Positions 1-9,334 of a stretch of 64,000 nucleotides of DNA are shown piece after piece. The notes beneath the pieces were generated by a model, which saw nothing but the letters and a program-made list of their open reading frames with translations, did not search any database and had not been told where the DNA came from. Each line of letters opens with the position of its first letter. Position 1 is the first letter of the stretch. The position numbers and the translations under genes are program-made. The DNA comes from Chryseobacterium aurantiacum (lineage in GTDB: Bacteria; Bacteroidota; Bacteroidia; Flavobacteriales; Weeksellaceae): positions 434,001 to 498,000 of the forward strand of contig NZ_PXUE01000001.1 in assembly GCF_003020585.1 (NCBI RefSeq), in the 5' to 3' direction.

Positions 1-474
1 CTTCAGTCTTTAGAAGAACTGAAAGGAGAAAAAGGAACATTGGTGATCTTTATGTGCAACCATTGTCCGTTTGTTCTTCATGTGATCGACAAGATCAATG
101 AATTATATGAAGACTATAATGAAAAAGGAATTGAATTCATCGCGATTAATGCTAACGATATTGAAAAATATCCGGCTGATTCCCCTGATAAAATGATCGA
201 GTTTCAAATCGATAGAAATTTTGATTTTCCTTATTTATTTGATGAAAGTCAAGCAGTGGCAAGAGCATATGATGCAGCATGTACCCCTGATTTTTATTTC
301 TTTGATGATAAATTGGACCTTGTTTACAGAGGTCAGATGGATGATTCAAGACCGGGAAATAATAAGGATGTAACCGGTGAAGATTTAATTATTGCCTTTG
401 AAAATCTTTTAATTGGAGAACCTCAGGAAGAAATTCAGAGACCAAGTATGGGATGTAATATTAAATGGAAGTAA
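1..474 (+). CDS. Thioredoxin-like (AhpC/TSA-type) protein, 5' end outside window
   Basis: The reading frame is open from base 1, so the gene begins upstream and only its C-terminal part (about 157 codons) is seen. A CNHCPFV segment sits just after a hydrophobic beta strand (TLVIFM), which is the CxxC active site of the thioredoxin fold. Later segments such as ACTPDFYFFD contain the cis-proline region typical of the same fold. This matches the 'thioredoxin family protein' group of peroxiredoxin-like reductases common in Bacteroidota. The first internal ATG (base 52) lies inside the active-site strand and cannot be the start. A hairpin terminator follows at 510-539. Substrate and partner are unknown. 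Confidence 0.85.
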   Translation, partial: LQSLEELKGEKGTLVIFMCNHCPFVLHVIDKINELYEDYNEKGIEFIAINANDIEKYPADSPDKMIEFQIDRNFDFPYLFDESQAVARAYDAACTPDFYFFDDKLDLVYRGQMDDSRPGNNKDVTGEDLIIAFENLLIGEPQEEIQRPSMGCNIKWK

Positions 475-509
475 CTTTCTGATTACTAATTCTTACTAGT
501 ATAATACTG

Positions 510-539
510 AGCTGTTTTTTTTAAAGAACAGCTTTTTTA
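510..539 (+). terminator. Rho-independent terminator after the thioredoxin-like gene
   Basis: AGCTGTT (510-516) pairs with AACAGCT (527-533) and a T run follows. Confidence 0.75.
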
Positions 540-573
540 TTTCCTACAGATCGCTCCGATTTCACTGATTATT

Positions 574-663
574 ATTCTCGCAGATTTAGGAGATTATGCA
601 GCTTTTTTACTGTGGGAATTTTATACGTAAATATCTGCGAAATTCGCCAAATTTGCGTGAGAT
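574..663. repeat. Imperfect inverted repeat, dispersed intergenic family
   Basis: The left arm (574-601) resembles the reverse complement of the right arm (634-663). The right arm carries units of the form ATCTGCG, AATTCGCC and AATTTGCG. The same unit pattern occurs at 36916-36984 and, degraded, at 7022-7048. The element sits between two convergent genes and has no coding potential. Confidence 0.6.
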
Positions 664-760
664 TTAAAATAAAGTCATTTGGATTCCTACAGAATGCCAA
701 ATAGAACGGTTAGTTTATCCATCCACTTTTATATCATATAAAAGAATTAACGTGGTCTCC

Positions 761-1624
761 TTACACATTTACCTTATTATGAGAATAATCCTTAATAAAT
801 TCAGAGGGTGTTTTCGCAGTATACTTTTTAAACATTCTATTGAAATAAGTCACATTGTTAAAACCACAGCTATAGCTGCATTCTGAAATGGATTTATCCT
901 GGGCCATCAGCAAGCATGCCTTATTGATCCGATAGCGGTTCACAAATTCGGTAAATGTAATCTGGGTTGCTTTTTTAAAAAAATTACAAAAGGCAGGCAA
1001 GGTGAGATTAGCGAGCTTAGCTACTTCTTCAATGTTGATTTCCTTATCATAATGATGCTCCACATAGGTGAAAATATTTTCAAGACGGGTCTTATTCTTT
1101 GAAATAATGGTGTAGGGCATAATTTCCTTGTTCAGAAGATCATAGTCTTTGCATTTTGACAGTTCAAAAAGTATTTCCAGCAGAAGCAGATATCTTTTGT
1201 ATCCTTCGGATTCAAGCATAAGTTTTAGCTTCGGAAGCATGGCTTTTTTTACCTTATGGTGAAAATGAATACCATATTTAGAAAGCTCCAGCAAGTTTTT
1301 GATAGATCGAGCTTCAACCTCCTGTTGAGGAAACTGAAGAATTTCTTCCTTGAATTGCAGTACAATCTCCTCATGTGGGTCGATAGAATTTAAGCCAAAT
1401 CCTGAATGTGGAATATTGGTGCCTATCAGCACAAGGTCTCCGTTCGTATAATTGCTTTTATGGTATCCCACATGGCGGGTTCCACTCCCGGAAATAACGC
1501 AGACAAGCTCAATTTCGGGATGATAATGATATTCCCATTTGAATTCCGAAATAGGGGAGTTATTATGAATCGTGCGGAAAGAGCTTTTCTCATTGGGAAT
1601 TACCCTTTCAAAAGTGACTTTCAT
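761..1624 (-). CDS. AraC family transcriptional regulator with N-terminal cupin
   Basis: This 287-residue protein has an N-terminal cupin-like sensor region (about residues 25-100, with HYHPEIELV typical of the first beta strands). The C-terminal part (about 185-282) is a double helix-turn-helix of AraC type, including CGFNNVTYFNRMFKK and the closing TPSEFI motif. Such proteins usually bind a small carbohydrate and activate a nearby catabolic operon. It is divergent from the MFS transporter, trehalase and TonB receptor genes, with 114 bp between the start codons. Control of trehalose use is therefore the natural inference. Stop and start are well defined and no defect is visible. Confidence 0.9.
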   Translation of the reverse strand: MKVTFERVIPNEKSSFRTIHNNSPISEFKWEYHYHPEIELVCVISGSGTRHVGYHKSNYTNGDLVLIGTNIPHSGFGLNSIDPHEEIVLQFKEEILQFPQQEVEARSIKNLLELSKYGIHFHHKVKKAMLPKLKLMLESEGYKRYLLLLEILFELSKCKDYDLLNKEIMPYTIISKNKTRLENIFTYVEHHYDKEINIEEVAKLANLTLPAFCNFFKKATQITFTEFVNRYRINKACLLMAQDKSISECSYSCGFNNVTYFNRMFKKYTAKTPSEFIKDYSHNKVNV

Positions 1625-1738
1625 TTAATTAATCATATTTAATCGCTAAAAATACTAATTATATTAATATTGTTCAAATATTGATTTATTGTGTTAAATT
1701 ATCGTTAATACAAATGCTTCTATCTTAGCCGACAAGAA

Positions 1739-2977
1739 ATGATCTGGATGAAAAATTTCAATATAAAGGCGGTTTTGTTTTTGAACTATTTTGTTTTCGC
1801 AATTCTTTTGAATTCTGTGGGAACGGTTATTTTGCAGGTACAGCAGAACTTTGGAATTTCAAAATCATCTGCCAGCATATTGGAAGGATTTAAAGATCTT
1901 CCCATTGCAATCTGTTCATTCATTTTGGCTTCGTTTCTTCCCAAAATCGGAATCAAAAAATCCATGCTGATTGCTTTGTTTTTGGTAAGCGGTATGTGTT
2001 TTGTGATGCCGTTTACAAATAGTTTTTGGGTATTTAAATTACTATTTGCCATTGTAGGAGTTTCCTTTGCCCTGATTAAAATATCTGTTTTTACTTCCAT
2101 TGGACTGGTTACAGAAACGGATAAGGAGCATTCAAGCTTCATGGGATTCTTAGAAGGATTTTTCATGATTGGAGTTTTGGCGGGAAATGTTTTATTCAGT
2201 TTATATATTGATGATCATAATCCACAATCTACGCACTGGCTGAATGTGTATTGGGTACTGGGTGTTCTTTCAACATTGTCATTTCTGTTTTTATTCTTTT
2301 CAAAATTGAATGAAGGAGAGGCAAAAAGTGAGAAAACCGATTTATTGGGTGATTTAAGAAACAGTGCCAGTCTGTTTAGTTATAAAAAAGTATTGTTCTT
2401 TTTATTGTGTGCTTTCCTTTTTGTATTGGTAGAGCAGAGTTTTCAAACATGGACACCCACATTCTATAAAGAGATCCTAAAGGTTCCAACCTCAATGAGC
2501 ATTCAGGCTGGGGCAGTATTGGCAGGAGCCTTTGCTTTAGGAAGATTTTTATCAGGTTTCTTTTCCAAGAAATTCAGCTGGATTTATGTTGTTTCATTCT
2601 GTGTAATTGGTTTTGCCATAAGCTTACTTTTGGTTTTACCGCTGACACATGATATTCATATTGATACCCATACAACCTGGCTGAACGCTCCGCTGGTAGT
2701 ATATTTGTTTCCCTTAATGGGAGGTTTACTGGCACCTATTTATCCGAGTATTAACTCCGTTATTCTGGCTTCTATTCCTAAATATTTACACAGTGCCATG
2801 TCCGGTTTGATTGTCGTATTCTCTGCTATTGGAGGAACCATAGGCTCAATCATTACAGGCTTTGTATTTCAGGAGTTCAGTGGGCAGCAGGCGTTTTATC
2901 TATCCCTGATTCCTCTTTCATTGTTGATCACATCAGCAATTTTCATGAATAAATTAAAAATTAATCCTAAAAAATAA
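1739..2977 (+). CDS. MFS sugar transporter (probable trehalose importer)
   Basis: This 412-residue protein has about 12 hydrophobic helices and the layout of the major facilitator superfamily, with a break near residues 190-205 between the two six-helix halves. An alternative ATG at 1748 would remove three residues (MIW) and is equally plausible. A TATCTTAG box at 1721-1728 could be part of the promoter. The trehalase gene begins 2 bp after the stop, so the two are surely cotranscribed. The trehalase has no signal peptide, so this permease most likely brings intact trehalose across the inner membrane. The substrate is inferred from context only. Confidence 0.85.
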   Translation: MIWMKNFNIKAVLFLNYFVFAILLNSVGTVILQVQQNFGISKSSASILEGFKDLPIAICSFILASFLPKIGIKKSMLIALFLVSGMCFVMPFTNSFWVFKLLFAIVGVSFALIKISVFTSIGLVTETDKEHSSFMGFLEGFFMIGVLAGNVLFSLYIDDHNPQSTHWLNVYWVLGVLSTLSFLFLFFSKLNEGEAKSEKTDLLGDLRNSASLFSYKKVLFFLLCAFLFVLVEQSFQTWTPTFYKEILKVPTSMSIQAGAVLAGAFALGRFLSGFFSKKFSWIYVVSFCVIGFAISLLLVLPLTHDIHIDTHTTWLNAPLVVYLFPLMGGLLAPIYPSINSVILASIPKYLHSAMSGLIVVFSAIGGTIGSIITGFVFQEFSGQQAFYLSLIPLSLLITSAIFMNKLKINPKK

Positions 2978-2979
2978 CA

Positions 2980-4461
2980 ATGAGTAATCAACTTTACATC
3001 AACGAAATCCAGACTCTTTTTGATGCGGTGCAGAAGTCGAAGATCTTTGAAGATCAAAAAATGATGACAGATGCAGTTCCGTTATTTCCGATTGCTGAAA
3101 TCAACGCAAAATATCAGCAGGAGAAAGATTCTGCTGGTTTTGACCTAAGAAATTTTGTGATGACCCATTTTGATTTTTTAGGAGCAAGAGTTTCTGTTCG
3201 GAAAGAAGATCATCTTCCCATTGAGCAGCATATCGAAAAGCTTTGGGATGAACTGACTCGCACAGCCTATGAAGAAAAAGGTACGCTTTTAAAGTTACCC
3301 AAACCTTACATTGTTCCGGGGGGACGTTTCAATGAGTTTTTCTACTGGGACAGTTATTTTATCATGCTTGGATTACAGGTTTCCGGCAGGGTAGAAATGA
3401 TGAAAAATATTGTGGAGAATTGTTCTTATCTTATTCAAAATGTTGGATTTGTACCCAATGCAAGCAGAACCCATTTCTTAAGCCGTTCACAACCACCGTA
3501 CTTTTCGCTGATGTTGGAGCTTCTTGCTGAGACTACCAATGATGAAACCATATACACTCAGTATCACAATACTTTAGAGAAAGAATATACTTTTTGGATG
3601 GATGGAAAAGATGAGGTTGAAAATGGTTCAGGCCTTAAACGAGTGGTGAAAACCATTGATGGAGATATTTTGAACAGATATTATGATGCTGAAAATGAAC
3701 CACGCCCTGAAAGTTATTTAATTGATATTGAAGATCAAGAGAATGCTTCAGGAGATGAATTTTACAGAAATATAAGAAGTGCCTGCGAATCTGGCTGGGA
3801 TTTTTCCAGCAGATGGTTTGCAGACGGAGAACATATACAGACAATTGAAACGCTGAACCTTGCAGAGGTAGATTTAAATAGCCTTTTATGGCATTTGGAA
3901 ACAACCCTGGCAAAATCATCAGCGCTTCAGAATCTGAGAGAAAAAGAAAATTATTTTACTGAAAGAGCAGCAAGCCGAAGACAGATGATCAATAACTATT
4001 TCTGGGATGAAAAGACTAAGATTTACAGGGATTATCATATTATAAAAAACACAAACACACCGTCTGAACATATTGCTGCTCTTTACCCTTTATTCCTTGG
4101 AATTGCCAATAAAGAACAGGCTGAAGCAATAGCAGAAGCTATCTCTGAGAAATTTTTATATCAGGGGGGGCTTGTGACTACTACCAAAAAGTCCGGACAA
4201 CAATGGGATTTACCCAATGCCTGGGCTCCTTATCAGTGGCTTGGCTTTAAGGCAATGAAGAACTATGGCTTTGCTGAATTGGCAGAGCGTATTAAAAACA
4301 ACTGGTGTTCTAACGTAGAAAGGGTTTATAAAAACACAGGAAAACTGATGGAAAAATACAATGCATTAGATACAGAAACAATAGCAGGAGGCGGGGAATA
4401 CCCCAATCAGGATGGATTCGGTTGGACCAATGGAGTGTATTTAAAACTACAACAAAACTGA
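2980..4461 (+). CDS. treF: Trehalase, GH37 family, cytoplasmic
   Basis: The enzyme hydrolyses alpha,alpha-trehalose to two glucose units. Both family signatures are present: PGGRF at residues 113-117 followed by WDSY at 123-126, and QQWDLPNAWAP near residue 410. ESGWDFSSRW contains the probable catalytic acid (D274), and the C-terminal GGGEYPNQDGFGWTNGV carries the usual base region. There is no signal peptide, so it should act in the cytoplasm like E. coli TreF, although at 493 residues it is shorter. It lies between an MFS permease (2-bp gap) and a TonB-dependent receptor (17-bp gap), forming a compact trehalose uptake and cleavage operon. Confidence 0.95.
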   Translation: MSNQLYINEIQTLFDAVQKSKIFEDQKMMTDAVPLFPIAEINAKYQQEKDSAGFDLRNFVMTHFDFLGARVSVRKEDHLPIEQHIEKLWDELTRTAYEEKGTLLKLPKPYIVPGGRFNEFFYWDSYFIMLGLQVSGRVEMMKNIVENCSYLIQNVGFVPNASRTHFLSRSQPPYFSLMLELLAETTNDETIYTQYHNTLEKEYTFWMDGKDEVENGSGLKRVVKTIDGDILNRYYDAENEPRPESYLIDIEDQENASGDEFYRNIRSACESGWDFSSRWFADGEHIQTIETLNLAEVDLNSLLWHLETTLAKSSALQNLREKENYFTERAASRRQMINNYFWDEKTKIYRDYHIIKNTNTPSEHIAALYPLFLGIANKEQAEAIAEAISEKFLYQGGLVTTTKKSGQQWDLPNAWAPYQWLGFKAMKNYGFAELAERIKNNWCSNVERVYKNTGKLMEKYNALDTETIAGGGEYPNQDGFGWTNGVYLKLQQN

Positions 4462-4478
4462 AACTAACAATAAAAAAT

Positions 4479-6926
4479 ATGGCTATGAAAAAAAAATCAA
4501 TCTTTTTAATCGCCGCTACAGCTACATTATATTTTAATAATGCTTATGCTCAGGAAACTCCACAAGATTCTGCAAAAGTTTCCTCTATCGATCAGATTGT
4601 CATTACGGGTAACTCCAATCCCAAGAAAAAAATAGAATCCAGTACTGCTATTTCAACGTTCAGTGCCAAGGAAATTCAAAAGCAAAACCCTATCAGTGCT
4701 GCTGCTTTGTTACAGAGAGTTCCGGGATTTGCCGTGGAAACCTCAGGAGGTGAGGTTGGGAATAATCTTTTTGCAAGAGGAATTCCGTCTGCAGGAGCCT
4801 ACGAGTTTGTACAGGTGCAGGAAGACGGCCTTCCTGTTTTTGAGGACGGAGCCCTTCAGTTTGCCAATGCAGATAATTTTTTCCGTGTAGATAATACAGT
4901 GAGTCGTATGGAAGCTTTGAGAGGAGGTTCCGGATCCATTTTTGCGACCAATTCACCTGGAGGTCTTATCAATTTTATTACCAGAGAAGGTACCAATGAC
5001 TTCAGGGGTACTGCAAAACTGGAAACAAGTACCTATGGTTTGATGCGTACTGATATTAATGTGGGAGGAGCTTTGGTGAAAGATAAATTATTTTTCAATG
5101 TTGGAGGTTTTTACAGAACAGATGACGGAATAAGAAAAACAGGTTTCAAAGCCAATAATGGTGGACAAATCAGAATGAACCTGAAATATGTATTTGATAA
5201 AGGATATGTAAAAGTATATTACAAAAAACTGGATGACAGAAATACATTCTTCCTTCCGATTCCACTAACCCAAAACGGAAATAAACTGAAAGGATTCCAA
5301 GGGTTTGATCCTAACTATGGAACCTATAGCTACAGAGCAATCAGTCAGCTGAATATTCCACAGGCCGGAGGTGGATTTTTCAATAGAAATCTGGAAGACG
5401 GAATTCATCCGAAAGTAGATGTATTAGGTGCTGAGTTTAAATATGATCTTGGAAATAATTTCAGCGTTTTAAATAAAACCCGTTATACAAATATTGATAT
5501 GAACTATACGGGGATTTTTCCAGCGGGAGGGCCAAAAACAGGAGCAGGTTTTGCTACAAAACCTTTAGATAAAGGAGGAATGGGAATGGCTAATTATCAG
5601 TATTCACTGGTGAGTACCGGAGCGGTTGTTGATCCTGCGTTTGTACAAAAACTTGGATTCTGGGCGATTGATAAGCAGATGAATAACTTTGTAAATGATC
5701 TACAGTTCAATTATAAATTTGACAAAGGAAATGTTACAGCAGGTTTTTATAAATCCAACTGGAAATCTCAACAGTATTGGAACTGGAGTAATGTTCTTGC
5801 GACTGCTACGGATAGACCAGAGCTTTTAAATCTGATAAACCCTTCTATTCATCCGTCAGATGATGGGTATTCTAAAACCTATAATGGGGTGATAGATATG
5901 ACATTTTTGCAAAGAAGAACTCAGACTCAAGGAAGTTTGAATGACCTGTATGTAAACCTGGATTATAACATTACCGATGCTTTAAGTGTAAATGGAGGTC
6001 TTCGTTACAGCCATGATTATTATAAAGGGAATTTTGCCAATACAACAACTGCTAATTTAAATAACTCAGGGCTCACAACAGATGGAATTCACGGTTTCAG
6101 AACTACAACTGCTGATGATAATATGAGTGTATTGGGAAATAAATATACATACTGGAATTATAATATTGACAAAGTATCTTTCACGGTAGCTACAAATTAT
6201 AAAATCAACAGAGAAAATGCGGTATATGCCCGTTTTTCTAACGGCTTCAGGTCCCCGAATGAAGAAGCTTACTATAATTATTTTTCCAATCCGACGCGTG
6301 ATAAGCCTTTAAAGTCTGTAACGACCAATCAGTTGGAAGTAGGATATAAATATTACTCGCGTACATTTGATATAGCAGTTATTCCTTTCTATTCTACATT
6401 GAAAAACCTGTCGTTTACTGACATTTTCTCTGATGGAAAATCTGAAAATACCTTCGCTAATACTGAAAACTATGGAGTTGAGTTTGAAGGGTATACCCGT
6501 TTATTCAATAATGTTTTGGAAGTTACATTTAATGGGACCATCCAGAGTCCAAAATATAAAAATCTCGAAGCGGGAAGTCTGCTTGAAGGAAATGTGGTAA
6601 GAAGAATGCCGAAGTTTTATTTTAACATTTCACCGGCAGTTAATATTACAAAATCATGGAGAGCATATGTGAATATGAATTATTATGGAAAACGTTTCCA
6701 GGATGAACTGAATGTACAGACCTTACCGTCTTTCACGGAATTTGGGGCAGGAATGTCCTATCAGCTGGGAAAAATACGTTTCGCAGTTGATGGTACCAAT
6801 ATCTTTAACACAATTGGTATTACAGAAGGAGACCCAAGAGCAGGCTCGCCAAATGGTGACGGTACCATCATGGCAAGACCAATTATGGGGGCAGCAGCCA
6901 GAGCTTCCATTACTTTAGATTTCTAA
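4479..6926 (+). CDS. TonB-dependent outer membrane receptor (trehalose locus)
   Basis: From the ATG at 4479 the protein has 815 residues; a second ATG at 4485 gives MKKKSIFLIAATATL, an equally good signal peptide ending at AYAQ. An upstream in-frame ATG at 4422 lies inside the trehalase gene and is rejected. The plug domain follows (IDQIVITG, then ALLQRVPGFAVET and GGSGSIFATNSPGGLINF), and the rest is a 22-strand barrel ending in the aromatic SITLDF. There is no CarboxypepD_reg domain and no SusD partner, so it is closer to FecA-type than SusC-type receptors. Its place in the operon suggests import of trehalose or a trehalose-containing sugar through the outer membrane. Confidence 0.92.
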   Translation: MAMKKKSIFLIAATATLYFNNAYAQETPQDSAKVSSIDQIVITGNSNPKKKIESSTAISTFSAKEIQKQNPISAAALLQRVPGFAVETSGGEVGNNLFARGIPSAGAYEFVQVQEDGLPVFEDGALQFANADNFFRVDNTVSRMEALRGGSGSIFATNSPGGLINFITREGTNDFRGTAKLETSTYGLMRTDINVGGALVKDKLFFNVGGFYRTDDGIRKTGFKANNGGQIRMNLKYVFDKGYVKVYYKKLDDRNTFFLPIPLTQNGNKLKGFQGFDPNYGTYSYRAISQLNIPQAGGGFFNRNLEDGIHPKVDVLGAEFKYDLGNNFSVLNKTRYTNIDMNYTGIFPAGGPKTGAGFATKPLDKGGMGMANYQYSLVSTGAVVDPAFVQKLGFWAIDKQMNNFVNDLQFNYKFDKGNVTAGFYKSNWKSQQYWNWSNVLATATDRPELLNLINPSIHPSDDGYSKTYNGVIDMTFLQRRTQTQGSLNDLYVNLDYNITDALSVNGGLRYSHDYYKGNFANTTTANLNNSGLTTDGIHGFRTTTADDNMSVLGNKYTYWNYNIDKVSFTVATNYKINRENAVYARFSNGFRSPNEEAYYNYFSNPTRDKPLKSVTTNQLEVGYKYYSRTFDIAVIPFYSTLKNLSFTDIFSDGKSENTFANTENYGVEFEGYTRLFNNVLEVTFNGTIQSPKYKNLEAGSLLEGNVVRRMPKFYFNISPAVNITKSWRAYVNMNYYGKRFQDELNVQTLPSFTEFGAGMSYQLGKIRFAVDGTNIFNTIGITEGDPRAGSPNGDGTIMARPIMGAAARASITLDF

Positions 6927-6949
6927 ACTCTATTTCTTTATAACACGAA

Positions 6950-6980
6950 ACCGTCGGGAAAACAGATCCTGACGGTTTTT
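6950..6980 (+). terminator. Terminator of the trehalose operon
   Basis: AACCGTC (6950-6956) pairs with GACGGTT (6971-6977), followed by a T run. Confidence 0.75.
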
Positions 6981-7021
6981 ATGTATTGTTTGCCTATTTC
7001 AGGAAAAATGAAATAAGCTTT

Positions 7022-7048
7022 ATCTGCAAAATCAACGAAATGAAAACA
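7022..7048. repeat. Degraded copy of the ATCTGC intergenic repeat
   Basis: The segment begins ATCTGCAAAATCAACGA, close to part of the arm seen at 36928-36945. It also lies between convergent genes. The second arm is not recognisable. Confidence 0.35.
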
Positions 7049-7079
7049 TCATATTCGCTCAATCTTTAAATTTTGTTTG

Positions 7080-7718
7080 CTACTTTAAAAACGGATTATA
7101 TTGTTTCTCAAAACCAATTGAGGTAGGATTTCCATGACCAGAGAAGACCTGTGTCTCAGAATCTAAAATGAAAAGTTTTGTCCTGATTCCTTCAATTAAT
7201 TGTTCATAGTTTCCTTTGTAAAGATCCGTTCTACCAATACTTCCCTCAAAAAGTACATCACCGGAAATCATGAATTTCTGATTTTCGTTGTGATAGACAA
7301 CACTTCCCGGAGAATGCCCAGGAACATGATAAATCTTGAATTTTTCACCATCAAGATCCAGTTCGTCATCTTCTTTTACATAATTAATATCCACTTTTAC
7401 AGGATCTACAGAAAAACCAAACCTCATTCCGCTGGCCTGAAGCATATCCAGAACCTCCTGATCTTCCTGATGCATATATACAGGCACTTTAAAAGTATCA
7501 AATGCCCACTGAAGCCCTAAAACATGGTCAATATGAGCATGGGTCAAAAGAATTTTCTGAATGTTCAGTCCCTTTTCTTTGATAAAACCATCAATAGCCT
7601 GAGTTTCCTGAACATTCATATTTCCCGGATCAATTAGCCAGGCGTTCTTGTTTTCGTTATAGATGATATATGTATTTTCGCTGGCAAAGTTGAATACGAA
7701 ACCTTGAATCTGAAGCAT
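7080..7718 (-). CDS. MBL-fold metallo-hydrolase (glyoxalase II-like)
   Basis: This 212-residue protein carries the metallo-beta-lactamase metal motif THAHIDH (H60, H62, D64, H65). Further metal positions follow in VPGHSPGSVVYH and SGDVLFEGSIGRTDL, with a final histidine in FSGHG. Length and motifs fit the YcbL/glyoxalase II-like group that hydrolyses thioesters such as S-lactoylglutathione or related thiols. The exact substrate cannot be told from sequence. A TATTTTTG promoter box lies on the minus strand at 7738-7745. The gene is alone and convergent with the trehalose operon. Confidence 0.9.
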   Translation of the reverse strand: MLQIQGFVFNFASENTYIIYNENKNAWLIDPGNMNVQETQAIDGFIKEKGLNIQKILLTHAHIDHVLGLQWAFDTFKVPVYMHQEDQEVLDMLQASGMRFGFSVDPVKVDINYVKEDDELDLDGEKFKIYHVPGHSPGSVVYHNENQKFMISGDVLFEGSIGRTDLYKGNYEQLIEGIRTKLFILDSETQVFSGHGNPTSIGFEKQYNPFLK

Positions 7719-7737
7719 AATCTGAATATTTTTTATT

Positions 7738-7745
7738 CAAAAATA
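7738..7745 (-). promoter_or_regulatory. Possible -7 box for the MBL hydrolase gene
   Basis: On the minus strand the bases read TATTTTTG, matching TAnnTTTG, about 20 bp before the start codon. No clear TTG element was found further upstream. Confidence 0.35.
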
Positions 7746-7789
7746 CGATATTATTAAGAAAATGGCTATTTTTCGTTATCTTCGTAATA

Positions 7790-9004
7790 ATGAAAACTTT
7801 GCGAATACTTTTACTCTCCCTGGGTGGACTGGTTTACGGACAAAATATCCAAAGTATCCAGTTATTCAACCCTCAGACGAATGATGAAACTCCGGTAATA
7901 AAGTTCGGTGAACAATTGGTTTTGAGCTTTGATGACCTTACCAATGGCAGCGAGATCTATAGATATACCATTAAACATTACGATAGAAACTGGAATGATG
8001 ACAACCTCTTCTTCACAGAGTTTGCCAACGGAAGCATGAATGCACTTCTAGATAAATTTCAGTATTCTTTCAATACATTACAAGCTTATACTCATTATAA
8101 GCTGACGTTTCCCAATGATAAGATACAACCAAAAGTATCAGGGAATTTTGAATTGATTGTTTACAAGGATTCTGCAGATAAACCTCTTTTCAAAAGAAGA
8201 TTTTATCTGGTAGAAGACATTGCATCTGTAGGAGTGAATGTTTCAAGAATTGCAGATGCAAAGAATCCTAATGTGAACCAAAGGATAGAAGTAAAAGCCT
8301 CTCCAAAAGGAGGAGATCTTTCTTCTAATGTTAATTCTATTTCCTTAAATGTGATGCAGAATAACAACCCGAATATGGTCATCTCTAATCAGAAACCAAG
8401 TACTGTTTTAGGAAATCAAATGCTTTTCCAGCAAATGAATCTTACCTTTCCGGGAGACAATGAATTCTATTATTTTGATAATAAAAACATGACTATTGCT
8501 GCAGATATGGTTCGGGCAGTAGAAGTAAAGGAGGATGGTAATTATACCTATTTGCATCCGGTGTGGGCATTTCCTTTAAATTATCAATATCAGCCAGACG
8601 TAAACGGAGCCTGGTATTACAGAAGAAATGATCTGGGAAGAGAAAGAGATGCAGAAAGGGAAGCAGATTATTCATGGGTATACTTTTATTTGGAATCAGA
8701 ACCCGTAGATAAAGAAATTTATGTTCTCGGTGGTTTCAATAATTTTCAGGCAAGTAAAGAAAACCAGATGCAATATGACGCGGCAGGTAAGCAATATGTA
8801 GCTAAGATTTTCCTGAAGCAAGGGTTTTATAACTATATTTTAGCAACGAAGCAGGGCAGTGGTCCTTTGGATTTTGGTGAAGTGAATGGAAATTTCTGGC
8901 AAACGGAAAACCTTTATCAGGCATTTTTATATTATGCTCCTTTTGGAAGAAACTATGATGGTTTAATAGGGTATGGAGAATTCAGAACTCCAATTAGAAA
9001 ATAA
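7790..9004 (+). CDS. Type IX secretion system Plug protein (DUF5103)
   Basis: This 404-residue protein has a short signal peptide ending near VYGQN and then the features of the DUF5103 family. These include an N-terminal domain with YRYTIKHYDRNW, a middle domain with FYYFDNKNM, and a C-terminal part with GGFNNFQ and NFWQTENLYQAFLYY. In Flavobacterium johnsoniae the member of this family is the Plug that closes the periplasmic side of the SprA translocon when PorV is not bound. T9SS cargo lies directly downstream. A TATCTTCG box at 7777-7784 sits only 5 bp before the ATG, so the leader may be very short. The call rests on recognised family features. Confidence 0.8.
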   Translation: MKTLRILLLSLGGLVYGQNIQSIQLFNPQTNDETPVIKFGEQLVLSFDDLTNGSEIYRYTIKHYDRNWNDDNLFFTEFANGSMNALLDKFQYSFNTLQAYTHYKLTFPNDKIQPKVSGNFELIVYKDSADKPLFKRRFYLVEDIASVGVNVSRIADAKNPNVNQRIEVKASPKGGDLSSNVNSISLNVMQNNNPNMVISNQKPSTVLGNQMLFQQMNLTFPGDNEFYYFDNKNMTIAADMVRAVEVKEDGNYTYLHPVWAFPLNYQYQPDVNGAWYYRRNDLGRERDAEREADYSWVYFYLESEPVDKEIYVLGGFNNFQASKENQMQYDAAGKQYVAKIFLKQGFYNYILATKQGSGPLDFGEVNGNFWQTENLYQAFLYYAPFGRNYDGLIGYGEFRTPIRK

Positions 9005-9039
9005 TTCCCTTTTTAATTAAACTGTATAAAATATTTTTT

Positions 9040-9070
9040 GGCTGTCTCTATTGAGATAGCCTTTTTTTTT
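9040..9070 (+). terminator. Terminator of the T9SS Plug gene
   Basis: GGCTGTCTC (9040-9048) pairs, with one G-T pair, with GAGATAGCC (9053-9061), and nine T residues follow. Confidence 0.85.
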
Positions 9071-9334
9071 ACGTAATAATTAATTTGTAGAAATATTTCA
9101 AGTTTAACACATGGACAGCGAGAAAAAATAATTCACAAAAAGTTGATTTTTATTAAATTAATTAATGAAAAATATAAATAATAATAAAATTATGTTTAAT
9201 TATTTCTCTTCTTTTTAAAATCGTTATTGTGTTTTGTTTAATGATTTATATTTTCTATTGAATTTTAATTAAAACATATATCATTTTGTTGTGAAAAATT
9301 TATAAATTCGTTTTCACATCAAACCAATATTATT
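9071..9334. other. AT-rich intergenic stretch without visible genes
   Basis: The interval from the Plug stop to the protease start is 330 bp. After the terminator it is extremely AT-rich, with many TAAT and AAATA runs. I see no open frame of note and no convincing promoter. A weak TAAATTCG (9303-9310) close to the protease start has a TTG at 9289-9291, but the spacing is short. Confidence 0.5.

Noticed and set aside
4422..4478. Upstream ATG of the first TonB receptor inside the trehalase gene
   Set aside because: It would place 19 unrelated residues before a normal signal peptide that starts at 4479 or 4485.
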